Assembly (NCBI GenBank): GCA_000708835.1
Contig: DF237507.1
Coordinates: forward strand, 1 to 50,220
Reading direction: 5' to 3'
DNA length: 50,220 nucleotides
Source of the DNA: Klebsormidium nitens
Lineage: Eukaryota > Streptophyta > Klebsormidiophyceae > Klebsormidiales > Klebsormidiaceae
How positions within the stretch are numbered: position 1 is the first letter of the stretch; each line of letters begins with the position of its first letter. The notes below the pieces were generated by a model, which worked only from the letters and a program-made list of their open reading frames with translations, ran no database searches and was not told the DNA's origin. This document shows positions 22,430 to 34,731 of this stretch, piece by piece. Both the position numbers and the translations under genes were made by a program.

Positions 22430-23773
22430 ACGGGGCAGTTACGGTGGTTTTTGGCCCGGCGGAACTTTGCCGCAGACCAATATATTTGGGTCGCGCGCCG
22501 TACCATATTCCGACGATATCGCGATTTTCGGCCGGCGAAACTGCGGGGTAATGTAGGACCCCTGCGGGTACTTCCCCCGATATCCCCCCGAAAAATTTCC
22601 ATATGCCCCCAAAAAATTCCATTTTGTGGCAATCTGCCTTGGAAAAGGCCCATGACATATGGCTTTACAACTGCAATTTTAAGAGACATGTATGTGGGAA
22701 TTTTATGCAGCACCTCCATGATGATGTTGACAAGACATATTATGAGCTTTGTAGAGCATTCTCCTAAGCTTTTGTCATGATGCTGGCGCCATTCTCCGTC
22801 CAAGGTGGGTTGGTGCTGTTCCACCATTCTTCTTGCTTTTCTGTAGCCTTGACACTTTCTCCGGAAGGCCACTGACCGCCGAAGGTGGGGGTCTTTCCGT
22901 CAGGCTAGAAGGGGGGGTGTCGCAGTGCGTTTGAAGAAATCCAAAATCTGCCCCGGGGACTTGCTTGAGTCTGGTTGTAGTATAGAACTCGCGCCCGGTG
23001 ATCTACAACGGTCACGCGGACTATGTACCTAGGTAGGTAGGTACCCAGGTCCACCCGTAGTGACGGAAGCGTGTACCTACATAGGTGGCCGAGCTAGGTA
23101 CCTACGGTACCTGCGTGCACACCTACCGTAGTACCTACCCTGTGCACAGTACCTAAGCACCTAGGTAGGTAGGCAGTACAGCAGGTACCTAGGTACTAGG
23201 TAGGTTGTACACGAAAGCCTACCTGGTACATACCGTTGCGACCTACCGGCTACCTTGAGCATAGCCATCGCACCTAGCTAGCAGGTGCCAGGCCTACCTA
23301 CGGTAGGTTCTCGACTACCGGGTATGTATTCATATACCGGTACTCCAATGATGTCGGTACCGCAACTTACTAGGTAATACAGGTACCGTACCCCTGATCG
23401 GCGTACGTACCGCGTAGCTCCGGCCGGGCAGTGTCATTCTGCACATTTGGCACGAACATGTATCGAAATCGTAAATATTTGTTGTCTCGGTAACGCGAAG
23501 GTCATTCTCGCCTACCGATTACAAGGCCAGAAGCAGCTAATCTTCAATTCGATAACATTTCCCCCCAAGTGCAAATGCCGGAGCCCGGGGCGAATCCGCC
23601 AGAATTTTGCCCCAATTTTCCGGCAGTACTGCGCGCCGCATGAAAAGTTGGGGCGCAGCCCCGGCGGGAGCACGGCGCAGGGGCGATTAAATATTCGTGC
23701 GATTTCTCTACGGTCTTCGCGCGGAATCTGCCGCAACTTTCCCCCGGGCAAAAAAGCACCATAACTGTCCCGT
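22430..23773. mobile_element. non-autonomous element with ~47-bp terminal inverted repeats
   Basis: The left end (ACGGGGCAGTTACGGTG...) and the reverse complement of the right end (ACGGGACAGTTATGGTG...) match at about 39 of 47 bases, ending in GCAGA. The element is ~1.34 kb and encodes no recognisable transposase. It encloses an AGGTAGGT-rich tract. No clear target-site duplication is visible, so the ends are old or imprecise. TIR with no transposase points to a MITE-like or decayed DNA transposon. Confidence 0.72.
23020..23420. repeat. AGGTAGGTACC-type low-complexity palindromic tract
   Basis: Irregular, overlapping words such as CCTAGGTAGGTACC and GGTACCTAGG occur on both strands for ~400 bp. 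Each word is self-complementary or nearly so, so the tract could fold extensively. Shorter stretches of the same kind occur near 40680-40760 and 41701-41716. Confidence 0.75.
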
Positions 23774-25284
23774 GAAGTTTAAGCGGCGCAGGCGCACACG
23801 CACGCCCGTCAGTCATAGACCTTACAAACGAACATACGCGGAGACGTGGTGTCGCTTGCATGGACATCCGCGGCCGGCGCATGCTCCAAATTCCCAGTGC
23901 ATCCACGTCGATGCCAAGGACTCATTGGTGTTTAGGACATGTGGTTAATCTTTTGTCATTGTCAACGGCGGTATTGGTCTTATGCATTTTCAAGAACCAA
24001 TGAAAAGAGGCGAAAAGGCATGCTAGCCGACCCCTCACTGAGCCTAGGCCTGGCACAATGAAGTTATCGTATGTGCTCGCCGCTGGGTTCGCGATGGGCG
24101 CCTAGCAGATGGTCTCTTTTCTTACGCAAATTTACTTACTGCCCATGCGGGGCCTGAGGTCGCCCGAAAGACCATTTCCCGAAAATCTCGCGTGGCTATG
24201 GCGCCGCCGCTGAGTCGTGGAGCGCAGCGCGGCCGCCTGGCGCTAGAAATGGCACGCGGCCGGGGCGGCACAGGCCGGTCCGGACTCAGATTGGCTTTTG
24301 TTAAACCCGGTTAAACCCGATTAAACCCGGGCCTTCGCGAGGCGCGATCCGGCCCCTGCTTGAAGTGCGCGCGGCGCGAGAGCGAAGCGGCTCGTGAGGA
24401 TGGTCATCGTGACGGTCTCATGCCGGTCCCACATCTTGCAAAAGAACTTTTCAACCAGCGGTTTTCCGCCGTCGATATCAAGGCTGCCTTTTCATCTGAC
24501 GGTTCAAAGCGGGTGCTTTTAGGATTTCGCTATGGCTGCCGCCATGGTTCCGCGAAAGCTGGATTTCTATCTCTTCCTTATTTCTCCACGAAAACTCTTG
24601 CTGAAACCCCTTGATGTGCTCTTCCAACATGCTCATGCACATCAGGGGGGCAAGGAAGAAGGAAAAAGGACGCCCTGAAAAGCCTTTGCAAAGAAACACC
24701 ATCCATGCATCTCTTGGTTAGCGTTCTCTTAACCCGGTGCAAGAAGTGGGACCTGATATAAGTGGCATGAGGGTTTCGTACCAGTCATCGCATTTAATCA
24801 TAATGCCGTAAACGATGTACAAGGCGCGCAGTCTGTCCCTCGCGCTGGGCTTTCTTAAAACTGCGATGCAAGCTGAAGCTCATTTGCCACAGAGGCGTGT
24901 ATGTTACATGTAGTAAAGAGCTGAATCAAAGGCGGCCAACAGTGTGCACTCAAATTGCTAGAATCAGGGTTGCGCGGGGGGAAACAAGATTCATGTTGGC
25001 CACGCTTGTCATCTATCAGATCGCAAGAAGATGACATGGGAGAAAGCAGATCGAACAAGGTGAGAGAATGGATTGAGCACTATTCAACTATTAAACTATT
25101 CATGCTTTCAGACTCCTGAGCTGCGGAGACCGTGCCAGGTTTGGAAAGTAACAGAAAAGAGTGAAGAGCTGGAGGCACTCATAAGAGAAAGGATGCTCTG
25201 ATGTTCTTTTGAGGTGCATACAGTAGGCGCGGCTGTCCAGCCGTCCAGCCAACAGTTTCGAGCGCCCAGAAAGCAAAATTCAGC

Positions 25285-25927
25285 ATGCGGCGCGAAGGCT
25301 ACAAGCATGGGCGAATCCTGCAGGCTTGCCACGCGTACTCTATTCCGTGGATGTACAATCGCGAAATACCAGATCTTGAGTCTAAGGAGATGCACACCCA
25401 GTTGTATCCCCAGAGTCTGAACCACAAATCTAAGCAGCTGAGGCGTCCAAAGGGCGTCCAAGTGGGTCCACATGGGGCCTTCGTTCTGTGTCCGAAGCCC
25501 ACCAACGCGTCCTTCCGCTCCAAGAGCAGCGAGCGGTACGGGTTCCACTTTTGTCGGCCGGAATGGCGGGCAGCGTTCCGGACGTTCTACTGGACGGACT
25601 GGGTTCTTCCGCTCCGGAAAGGGCAGGGGAAGGGAGTTCAGAAACAGTTGCAGAGAGAAGCTTGATCATCTTGAGTGCGAAATCTGCGAAGAGGAAGATG
25701 TGGAGGATGACACGGAACCAGAGGAGAATCTCGGGAGCGAGGGAGACTCTTTCAGTGACAGCGAAGATTGGAACTTTGTGCGGGTCACAGAGTGGAGCGA
25801 AGCTGAAGATGAGTGGGAAGAGGCGGGAAATGGTTGCGCAGAATCGGACGGCTGGGAGGCGTGTTCAGAGGAGCGCATGTGGAACTTCTTTGATGAGGAC
25901 TGGCCGCCGCTGAATGCGTGCAGCTAA
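25285..25927 (+). CDS. unrecognised three-copy family, copy A, with +1 frame offset
   Basis: I do not recognise this family, but it shares a clear pattern with 35941-36610 and 47759-48639. The first frame starts MRREGYKHGRIL (the ATG follows an acceptor-like TTCAG+C, so an upstream non-coding exon is possible). It has GAFVLCPKPTNASF, a Cys/aromatic stretch (YGFHFC) and TDWVLPLRKG, then stops at 25665. The conserved acidic tail (CEICEEED..., SEDWNFV, ESDGWEA) is read in the next frame to 25927. The total is 643 nt, one base over a multiple of three. An indel, a sequence error in the G/A-rich stretch 25611-25665, a tiny intron or +1 recoding (GCT TGA T at 25660) are all possible. Confidence 0.6.
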
Positions 25928-25977
25928 AAGAAACTTGAACGCAAATGGCGGCCTGCTGCTTGTTTGCGGGTCGGAGC

Positions 25978-26118
25978 AAGCTTAGAACCGCGCGTGAAGA
26001 TACATATTGACGTGTTCTCAGGCAAAGCTTAGAACCGCTCGTGTAGATACATATTGACGTGTTCTCAGGCGAAGCTTAGAACCGCTCGTGTAGATACATA
26101 TTGACGTGTTCTCAGGCC
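25978..26118. repeat. 47-bp tandem repeat, 3 copies
   Basis: Units start with AAGCTTAGAACCG at 25978, 26025 and 26072 and end ...GTTCTCAGGC. Units 2 and 3 are nearly identical; unit 1 differs at two or three sites. The repeat begins 50 bp after the copy A stop codon, probably within its 3' UTR. Confidence 0.92.
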
Positions 26119-28390
26119 GTGTGATGAAGCAGGCGAAATTTTCCAGGCCTTTTCTGTCCTTGTAGCAATCCTGTAAGGCGTATGTTAATTGTAGTAATAT
26201 GCATAACTCTGGGACCTTGAGCGTTTAGAGAATCTGAGTAGAATCAGTCAATTACTAGTCGACCTGGTATACGAGTATGCCCAAAATTCTTTAAAGTCAG
26301 AAAAGCATTTTGGAAGCTGGAAAACCCAAAGAAGGATAACATCAACGTTGCTGATGCGGGCTTGTAACACGTGTAATCACCGCGGGCGGCCGCAGTCATT
26401 AAGCTGTGCTTATGCATAATCTTTGCGTCCGCTTGTTTCTGCTCGTGTCTTTTTGACGGAAATACATAGCGCTCGAAAGTGTCGTCAGTCCTCCTTGAAT
26501 CTAAGCAACCTGGATGTTTAAGCAACATGTTGTATGGGCGTCCGTCAAGGAACTCCGTCTTCCAGTGGATAGCCAGAACGAATATGCATATATGCAGATC
26601 ATGGCTTCAGGAATCCGTCGCATAACAATCATTCTGTTCACGAGACTGTACGAACGACTTGGTTTCGACGTTTTCTACTGGGCAGAACGTCAAACGTGTC
26701 CGACCGATCTGCTGTTATGCAGATGATGCAGTGTTTGACTTGAGTAAGTCTGAGTCACAAGCAAGCGTTCATCCTGGGGAATTTCTGAGCCATGTCGTGG
26801 TCTGTCAGTACGAAGCTTAATCCGGGCATATTGTTTCCTCGCCCACAGCAGACTGCCGCTCGATCCCCCAGCACCTGACTTGAAATCCGTGAAGTTGGAA
26901 CAGCTCATGAGGCGTATATTTGGGTTGATAGATACTCAAGGCCTTTTACCGGCAAGCCCGCCGGTCGAATACCGAAGCTGCAAAGCGGCTTATGCAGTTC
27001 GAGCCGGACATCAATGAACTCTGATTGATTGTGATTATGCAGATATGCAACAAAATTATTTGGGAGAAAGCTGAACGTACGCCTTGATTTTCACGTCTGA
27101 CCGCCAAAGATCTTTTCTACTCGAGCAAAACTTATGTCATCGTCAGCAGTCGTTTCAACCTGTAGGTCCTTTGTTGATGTGACCGACCTTGAAACTAAAC
27201 AAGTCAACTAGACAAATCACCTGATCAACCGAACCTACGGCCGCTCAAAGGTGGCGTTCTCAGGAACGTACAGTCCTACGTACTGCTTGCTCGGATTTCG
27301 CAGGAAAGTTCTGACGGTATGTCATGCCCACGGGACGGTACTTTGATGTGATTCATAAAAGCCCTGACTTAGTGACTATATCCGGACCACAGTTAAGCTT
27401 TGTGTTTACAAGACGACGCAGCCGCAGTCAGGATTGAATGCGTGACGGCGTCCTAACATACAGCACCCTTGAGTGCGCATATGGATCTTGAATGACCTAC
27501 GTAGAGTTAGAGACTCTTCACAATGCCACGATAACCTTTCTCTTGACCCGGTTTCTTGCTTCCGGACATAAGTCGACTTATCTTACCAGACGCCTAGTAG
27601 CTGATCATGTATGTACGAAGAGGGGACGAAAAGCGGTTTCTGCGTTGCTTCGCCTTGGTGAGCCTGTGGATGCGCTGGATCTTTCAGTGGGTCATATTGC
27701 TGGGTGACTCGGTTCCTTGTAATAGAGGACTTGCGCCGGATACGAACATTCGAACATGTCATTCCTAATTGAGTCAATGAGTCCCACTCGGAGAACAAAT
27801 CGAGACCGTCCGCTTGACCCGTTGACCCTGCCTTCAAGTTTATGGGCCCCTGACGGAAGCGATCGAGCAGCCCGTTTGCAACGACGCCGGTTTCTCCAGC
27901 GACCTCGGATGTTCAAAAGGATGAAAAAAAAGGCATTTGATTTGAAGCAAGTGCACCAATCCCGCACCAATTTCATCTCAGCGAATCTGCGACCATGTTG
28001 TTGTTGCTAAACTTGAGAAACTTGAGAATGAGTTTCGGAATCTCATGTGGTCATGACGTGGTCAATCCTCGGTCAATCAGAACGGGTGGAATGGGAAGGA
28101 AAGCGTTTCACCTAACTCTTTGGAAGTTGGTACCAATGTCACTGCCCCCGCGAGCCGCGATGAGCTCGAGCCCGGCAACGCGGCCGCTCCGTGCATGTAC
28201 AAGTCATTCCGTTCCGCTGATTCTACCGGCAGAGGTTCGCCTTCAATATGAAGTTGGACTGCTTGTGCCATGCGGGCCGCCCGGCGCGGCCGCGGCGGGC
28301 CCCATTCAGAATGCGCGCGCGGCCGCGTACGTTGGCTTGCAGGTCACCAGCACGTACGTGCCAGCACAAGACACATGCAGGCTCGAATTT

Positions 28391-28845
28391 AATGCCCTGT
28401 TCACATGCGTACGTTTTTTGATGCTACGGAGCGCTACGGATGCTACGCATCCGACGTGGGAGTACTACGAAATGTGAACGTCGATTTTGGTTTTTTGGCG
28501 CAACGGAAGCAACGGACGCTACGGAACCCGCTACGGAACCAAATTTTGCCGCAGATTCAGACCCCAGTAGCTTCCGTACCGGCTTGCGGCTGCGGCACGG
28601 AATGATCCCCGATTTTCGACACCTCAAGTTCAGTTCAGCCTTCGAAAGCTCGAAATCGAATATTATTCAGTTTCGAGTGTGCATTCACTCACGCCCACCT
28701 ACCATGTAAATGTGAACTCCAGCAACCAGGATTGCCCTCGTAGCAATTTTTGCGGCATTCTCACCCCCCGTAGCAATCTGGCGCTACACCCCCTCCGCGT
28801 ACGCTGCGTAGCACCCGTAGCAGCTACGCATGTGAATAGGGCATA
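28391..28845. mobile_element. MITE-like element with ~23-bp terminal inverted repeats
   Basis: The left end AATGCCCTGTTCACATGCG and the right end CGCATGTGAATAGGGCATA are inverted copies (about 20 of 23 bases). The 455-bp interior is noncoding and full of CTACGGA / CTACGCATCC words at both subterminal zones, which form small hairpins. A direct target-site duplication is not obvious. The TIR start resembles plant PIF/Harbinger- or hAT-type MITE ends only loosely. Confidence 0.75.
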
Positions 28846-29075
28846 ATAGCAAATTTGCAATGCTGCATTTCTCGTTCTCAGCAGAGATGTCGCCCATCGC
28901 CATGGCTCCTGAGAGAGGACGTTTGCTTAAGAGAGGATGAAAGAGGTGAATCACAGCATGAAAGAGAGGATGAAGAGAAGCAAGATGCGAGGAGCGAGAG
29001 CTAGAGGATGTTTTCAAAGCTCATAGAAGTCTTCTGCCCACTGTAAAAGTATCTTCTGGGACCAGCACACGCAGA

Positions 29076-31150
29076 ATGGAAGGCCTGATTGACGTCTTCA
29101 GCCATGCAGACCTGTTTCGAGTGGACACTCGGCCAAACGCTTCATGGGGGAGCGTGAGAGAGGGTACACCCATCTTGTTTGAGAGTGCCCGCTTCAATGG
29201 CAGCCCTGGCAGAAGATTGGGCGAACCAGCAATTGTGGACTTTGCAACTTTCAAGTCTCTGTTTAATGCAGCAGCAGCTGGAGTGCTTCAACAGGTGAGA
29301 GTGATTCTGTCGTAGAATGATGCAATGTTGGTCAGCTGCAAACCAGGACACAATCTAGAGCAGGTTACTGTAAACATGCAGCTTGTTGCACACCCAAATT
29401 AAAACTATGAAGATTGTTAAGCAATTTGCCAGAGTTCAGGTGGAGTGCATGCTGATTCAAAATCAATATAAAGTATCCTGTAAACGGTATGGAACACTTT
29501 CATCCGATAAAACGCATTATATCAGCTCACATCACCGGAGTTAGTTGTGCATACTTTTCAGGGAGGAAATTTGAGCTATGAAGCTCAATTGAGCATTAGT
29601 TTAATACTCAGGGGCTGATTCAGTAAAAAAGTTTCTCAATTGTGGCAGCTCAAAGGGGCAGGTACGCGTAGTCTCGGCAAGCTGAAGACCATTGCATATC
29701 CAAAGTGGGCTTACAAGTGCATCATGTGTCATTTTTGCCAACCGGGTAGTATGGCCCAATGCTGACACCATCCATTCTGGCAAACAATAGTCTCCCCTTG
29801 TGTTGGCAGGTGGACTGGCGCAACTGTATGGTGGCAGGAGGCCAGGTCCTTGGGTGCCTCCGGGGCTTGGCAAAAGACATCGAGAAACCGTCAGACATCG
29901 ACATCTTCCTTTTTGCACTTGAGGGGCCTGGGCAAATCTTGTGGAAGGTTCATACTTTACTATTCCAGATCTATCAGGGCTATGAGATTGCCAATCGCTG
30001 CAACCCTGTAACTCGCCCCGATGTCTTCATCGAAGTCTTCAGAACAGAGCACACGCTGACCCTCATTCCGAGGTACGACGTCCCCGTCGAAGGAGGATTT
30101 CTGAGTTTGCCGAAGATCCAAATAGTGATGCGCAACTTCCTCAGCGCGGCAGACGTTCTCGCGCCGTTCGACCTTGACTGCTGCTGCGTTGCTTACGATG
30201 GGACTAGAGTCTGGGCCAGCCCCAGGGCACTCAGAGCGCTCCAAACTGGCATTAATCTTGTTGGCCTGAGCTTCCGACACGTGTACTACGAAGACAGGCT
30301 GATGAAGTACTCCAGGCGTGGTTTTGCCGTTCAAGATCCTGAGATGAGCGAAAAGCCGCTTGCGCTGCTAGAAAGGTACTTTGGACGACAGCAGGAAAGC
30401 ATTGAAAGACTGGGACTAGAGGATCTGGTGCGGTGCATCCGTGCCAGCAAGGGGCTGCTGAAGTTACTTCTGGCGGATCTGGCTGAGAAGAGGGGCATCG
30501 TCTGGGCCAGCGCACTCGTGGAGACAGCTTCCTTTGACGGTGAGCCAACGCCGGGGACTGTTAGGGTGTCAGACGCTCTGCAAAACATTTGACGTTGGCT
30601 AGGTAGAGATGAGATTTGGTATTTCTGGGGCGTGCAAAAGCTTACAATCCGGGTTCGTTCTCACTAGATTCTCGACGTACCACGATTCGTCATGCAGTTG
30701 TCTGGTCCTCAATTCTGGAAGTTATTGCATGTACCTGACCGGATTTCAGATTCTTTGCTTGTTCCAATGTTGCGTATGAAGTCCATTTAAAGGGTTGAAA
30801 ATGTCCGACGTCCAAAGAGCCAATCCAACGAGCCAGGAGAGTGTTCTCAAGTCGAGTACTGAAACTGCCTTTTGCTGCATGCAGTGACCAATCCTGAGGA
30901 AGGCTTTGAGGAGCAGCACGGGAATTCGGCCTCCAACGATTCGCGTCCCGTCGTCTTTCATCCGCCGCCTCTCTTGAAGTTCTGGAAAGACCACTACCCG
31001 AACCTGTTCCTCAAGGACCTGTTGCGCTACTTGGGGCGAGGAGACACAGATCGCCTCGACTTCGACTTTTACAGCAATCGTCCTCCTGTCAACCCCAGCC
31101 GTGCAGATTGGGAAAGAGGTGGGCGCGTGGATCAGGCAATTGCTTGCTAA
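29076..31150 (+). CDS. protein with nucleotidyltransferase-like signature, 3 exons
   Basis: Exons 29076-29294, 29810-30539 and 30885-31150 join in phase to give 404 aa. Exon 2 opens with VDWRNCMVAGGQVLG and then KPSDIDIF. A Gly-Gly (83-84) followed by Asp-x-Asp (102-104) is the pattern of the nucleotidyltransferase fold. Further landmarks are KIQIVMRNF, FDLDCCCVAYDG, WASPRALRAL and YEDRLMKYSRRGFAV. I associate this set with a family found in fungi, protists and large DNA viruses, often next to ankyrin repeats; here no ankyrin repeats are visible. Exon 3 adds a short C-terminal region ending in WERGGRVDQAIAC. Without the splice at 30539 the frame would stop at 30592. The substrate is unknown and catalysis is not established. 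Confidence 0.78.
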
Positions 31151-31543
31151 GAAGTCAGTCACTCAAGGGCATTTCTGGGGCCGGACTCAGCCTCTTTTGA
31201 TGTCCTTGTGATGATTCTGGCATAAAGCAAATAGACAACACTGCAGCAGTCGATGTTCTTTGAAGTACTCCCAGCTACAGTGTGTTCCAGTCGTTGTATG
31301 GTCGAGGAAGACGAGGGGTCCTGTCGAAAGTCGACAAATCCCCCGAAGATTGCGAGTCCCTGCGCTGCTAGACGGATACTCGTATTTTGTGTTCTAACAG
31401 ACATCTGGGCGTAATAGCTTACGAGTATGATTTGCACCGTAGACAAAGGACGCCGAGATTTATTTGTCGGACACACACACATGCTTTTAGCGACTCTCAT
31501 CCTACCAGTCTAGAATTCGACCGAATCCTTTTTGATCCCACAG

Positions 31544-34500
31544 GTATCACAGAAAACAGCCTGGAGGATGCCGTCGCTCTTCTATCCCTGACCGCGCCTA
31601 AATCATCGTCACAAGATCGTCAAGCACAGGCACCGTCTCTACAGAAGGAAGTAATCAAGAAGCAGAAAACTTCTGAGACTAGAACCCTCCTCGAACTACC
31701 AAACATCGTCCTGGTCGAGGTTCTGAACCACTGTACTGGTGAGCTGACCACTGTATCATTTTCTGGTGATACCTCATATCGGTTTGCCTCTTTGCTTCTG
31801 TTGTTCTCTGCCTGGTTTCCAGAACCTGAGACGACCTGCGCGAATACTCTGGGACTTGGCGGACAAACAAACAAACTTTTGGATTGTTTCTCGCTTCTGC
31901 TCACACACTTTTCTTGAAGAGAGTCTTCGTTGAGGTTCTTCTTTGTTTCAGCTGGATCACCCCGGTGATGAATGCAAAGAAGTCCAGCTCTGAAGATTTG
32001 TCAGAAACGAAAGAACCGACCGCCTGGATGATATCACTGTGGGAATTGTCAGCGACCAAAAGCCCTGTCTTCTGTCTGCTCCGACTTAACAATTGTTTGG
32101 CTCCGATCGAAGATCCTGTCATGGCAGGACGCTGAGCTCTGTGTGTCGTCAACATCTTTCCTGGCACGTGGTCCGAAGGCCAGGCCGTTTGAGTCGCTTT
32201 GGCAACCCTCGCTCACTGCTTTCGTCCACTTCCCGAATGCAGCAAAGTCCCTAGCCGCTCTCGCTATCACCTGCAAGACCCTCGAGCGCGCCGTCGTTCT
32301 CGGGGGGGTCTGGAAGCACCTGTGCTTTCGTGACTTCAGCCCCCAACCGGTGTCCTATTCGTCCGACCGTCCTGGATTCGACTTGCCCCCCCAAGCTTGG
32401 AGCCTAGCTTACCGGGATCTGACGTCATTGAAGAACCTGGGCTGGCGTGAGTGGGACGTCAGCCCGTTGCGCGCGCAAGCGGAGAGATGCCGTGGCAACA
32501 TGGCCCTCTTTGCGAGAAACGCGCCGTTCCCGCGCGTCTGGCATGCCACCGCTGTCTGTAGAAACAAGGTGAGGAGATTTGAGGATCAGGGTGCTTTATT
32601 TAGTCTTTTCGAGGCCGGAGCAGGTGGTGCCTGTACTGGATCTGGCGCTGACGTGCAAATCTTGGGTGTCGCTGATAGGAATGATGCCGATTAACGCCTT
32701 CCGGAAGCTCGTCGTCTTGCTGTTTCCCGGTTCCATTATCTATTCAGCTCAAAGGGTCCATTTTGTCGGTTTCCCTTCGAAAAGGCCCTGCAATCCAATG
32801 CCTACTTCACCTTTCGAAGACTCCGATATGAGCGCACCCGTTGTCCTTTTCCCGCGCCCGTCCTTTTCCAAAACGTCTGTTGGTGTCAAACACTTCACTT
32901 TCTGGACACCCGTCTGAGGCTGGGCTCAGAGAAGTCTTGAAACCGGGCTTTCCAAAACGTTCACCATAAGGCCAAGCAATCTCCGCATAAGCAGGCCAAA
33001 CACTCCGCTTTCCTGAACACCCACTCGTCGTCCATCTAATCAGACACGCTGTTTTGCAGCTCGTGCTGACTGGAGGAATCAAACACTCCGTCGGCATAGA
33101 AGGCACGTTCGTCTTCGACTTCGACTCCAAAGAGTGGACCAAAGTGCGCACCAAACTGCGGCAGCGCTGCGCCGTTGCGCAACCCGGCGACGACCCTTTC
33201 GAGAGCGTCGATTGGGACTTCTCGAGCCGCCAGGGCCACACGATGACCGCCATCAACGGCCACGAGATCGTCGTCCTCTTCGGCAAGCGCGGACTCTCCG
33301 CGGCGGAGAAGGCGCGCGTGGAGAGCGCAGGGGAAGCGCGCGAGCAACAGTACGTTCCCGTCAACGACCCGCGAATCGATGTTTCGAACCTTCTCGACGC
33401 GATCTCCGCCGGGCAGGACGAAGAACTGGACGCGATCTACGCGAGGCAGCCGCACGGCGGGTACTGTCCGAAAGCGCTCCTCTTGGACGTCGACACGTGG
33501 ACGTACGCGGAACTAGAGGCGGAGGGCGTGGCGTTTCGCCGGTCCTGCGGAAGGGGCACACCGCGTGCCTGCACCCGGACGGAAAGTCCGTGATCGTCTT
33601 TGGCGGCCTGACGTCAGACAAGGGGCGGTTTGAGGAGAGTACGGAAAGGGAGTGCGTCAGCACGGCGGACCTGCACGTGCTGGACCAGGAGACGCGAGAC
33701 GGAGAGAGGGTTTGGGTTTGGAAGGAGGTTAACACAACCGGGGGAGCGCCCCACTCGCAGCACGGGCACGGCGCGTGCGTGGTGGGCGACCGCTTGGTGA
33801 TTCTGGGCGGTTATATAGCAAACGAGACGTGGGGGGACTGGCGGGATCACCCGGGCATGAAGGTGAGCGCCAACCAATTGACCTTTTCAAACGATTGAAC
33901 GGATCCCCCGAATCTAAACCCATTCCAATCATAGCTCGACATGATGCTGCATTGCTGCTGTCAAGTTCGTGCTTTGGTGCAGCGGTTGCTGCCTCGTCAT
34001 TTCCTTGTCTAGGTTGCCCCGTAAGACGTACAACTTGGGCCCAAAGTTGCATCAAAATGGTCACTGGAACCCGTGCTAGCTGGCTGTGAAACCGACCTTC
34101 TATTTTACCGACCGCATTTGTCTTGCAAAAGTGAACCGAGGAAAGCGACTCTATCGTGATGATTCTTGACAGCCTTCGTTTCGAGGTTTGTTCCGTGATC
34201 GTTCAGCAACGTACTTCTTCCCGAACCTTCGATTGACCTCGGGTGTTATAACCGTGGTCTCCTATGTTTGTCAAATTACTTATGACTGATTGGCCAAATA
34301 AGGAAAGGAAGCTGATGCAAACAACATATTGACATGCTGCCACCCTTTTCTTTCAGGTCTGGATTCTCGACCTGAAGTCTTTGGAATGGTCCCACCCCCA
34401 GCCAAGCAGCCCGCCCGAACTTCGCTCTTACTTCGGAAGCCTCGTCGCTTTTGGTGATAACGTCGTCATGATTGAGGGGGGCCACAAGATCTGGATGTTC

Positions 34501-34731
34501 AACATGCGGGACTCGACCTGGGGTAAAGTGAAGATCCGGAATCATTGCTTGGTAAAGAGCTTCAACTCGGATAAGAAAGTCTTCTACGGCAGATCCCCAG
34601 TCGTCAGGGTGGGCCACTCGGTTGCGCAGTTTGGGTTCTCGGTATATGTGATGGGAGGAAACGCGGAGAGCAACATTTTCGAGCAGATGGCAGTTCTCGA
34701 CCTCGCAGGCTTTGAGCATAGGCCTCGTTAA
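31544..34731 (+). CDS. F-box / kelch-repeat protein, 4 recognised exons, start not found, one frameshift
   Basis: F-box proteins recruit substrates to SCF ubiquitin ligases; kelch repeats form a substrate-binding propeller. Recognised exons are 31544-31738, 32243-32568, 33060-33862 and 34357-34731. The F-box is split by an intron: LLELPNIVLVEVLNHCT joins in phase to AKSLAALAITCKTLERAVVLGGVWKHLCF. Kelch-type blades are VWHATAV...LVLTGG, GHTMTAINGHEIVVLFG, KGHTACLHPDGKSVIVFGG, HGHGACVVGDRLVILGG, FGSLVAFGDNVVMIEGG and VGHSVAQFGFSVYVMGG. Exon 3 changes frame near 33535-33545, where one base seems missing in a GC-rich stretch. The first exon begins inside a codon, so an upstream exon with the start codon must exist; 31298 is a weak candidate ATG. 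Confidence 0.83.
32860..33030 (+). repeat. diverged tandem repeat in kelch gene intron
   Basis: Two ~85-100 bp units share TTTCCAAAACGT... and CAAACACT(T/C)C.CTTTC. The CAAACACTCCG word also occurs in the exon that begins at 33060, so the intron repeat may derive in part from the exon start. Confidence 0.5.

Larger units (their letters stand above)
22069..25284. other. gene-free interval
   Basis: Apart from the TIR element and its low-complexity core, nothing coding is supported. 24301-24331 has three TTAAACCCGG-like units in tandem, and 24190-24350 is GC-rich. The minus frame at 22165-22872 crosses the left end of the TIR element and has no family pattern. Confidence 0.45.
25928..29075. other. 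gene-free interval
   Basis: Beyond the 47-bp repeats and the element at 28391-28845 I see no supported gene. Open frames here are short and show no family pattern. Confidence 0.45.

Noticed and set aside
22165-22872. 235-residue minus-strand open frame as a transposase
   Set aside because: It crosses the left end of the TIR element rather than lying inside it and shows no transposase motif.
31739-32242. Coding extension of the F-box exon (frame through WQDAELCVSSTSF)
   Set aside because: Splicing 31738 to 32243 restores a continuous F-box in phase with a strong acceptor, so this stretch is intron.
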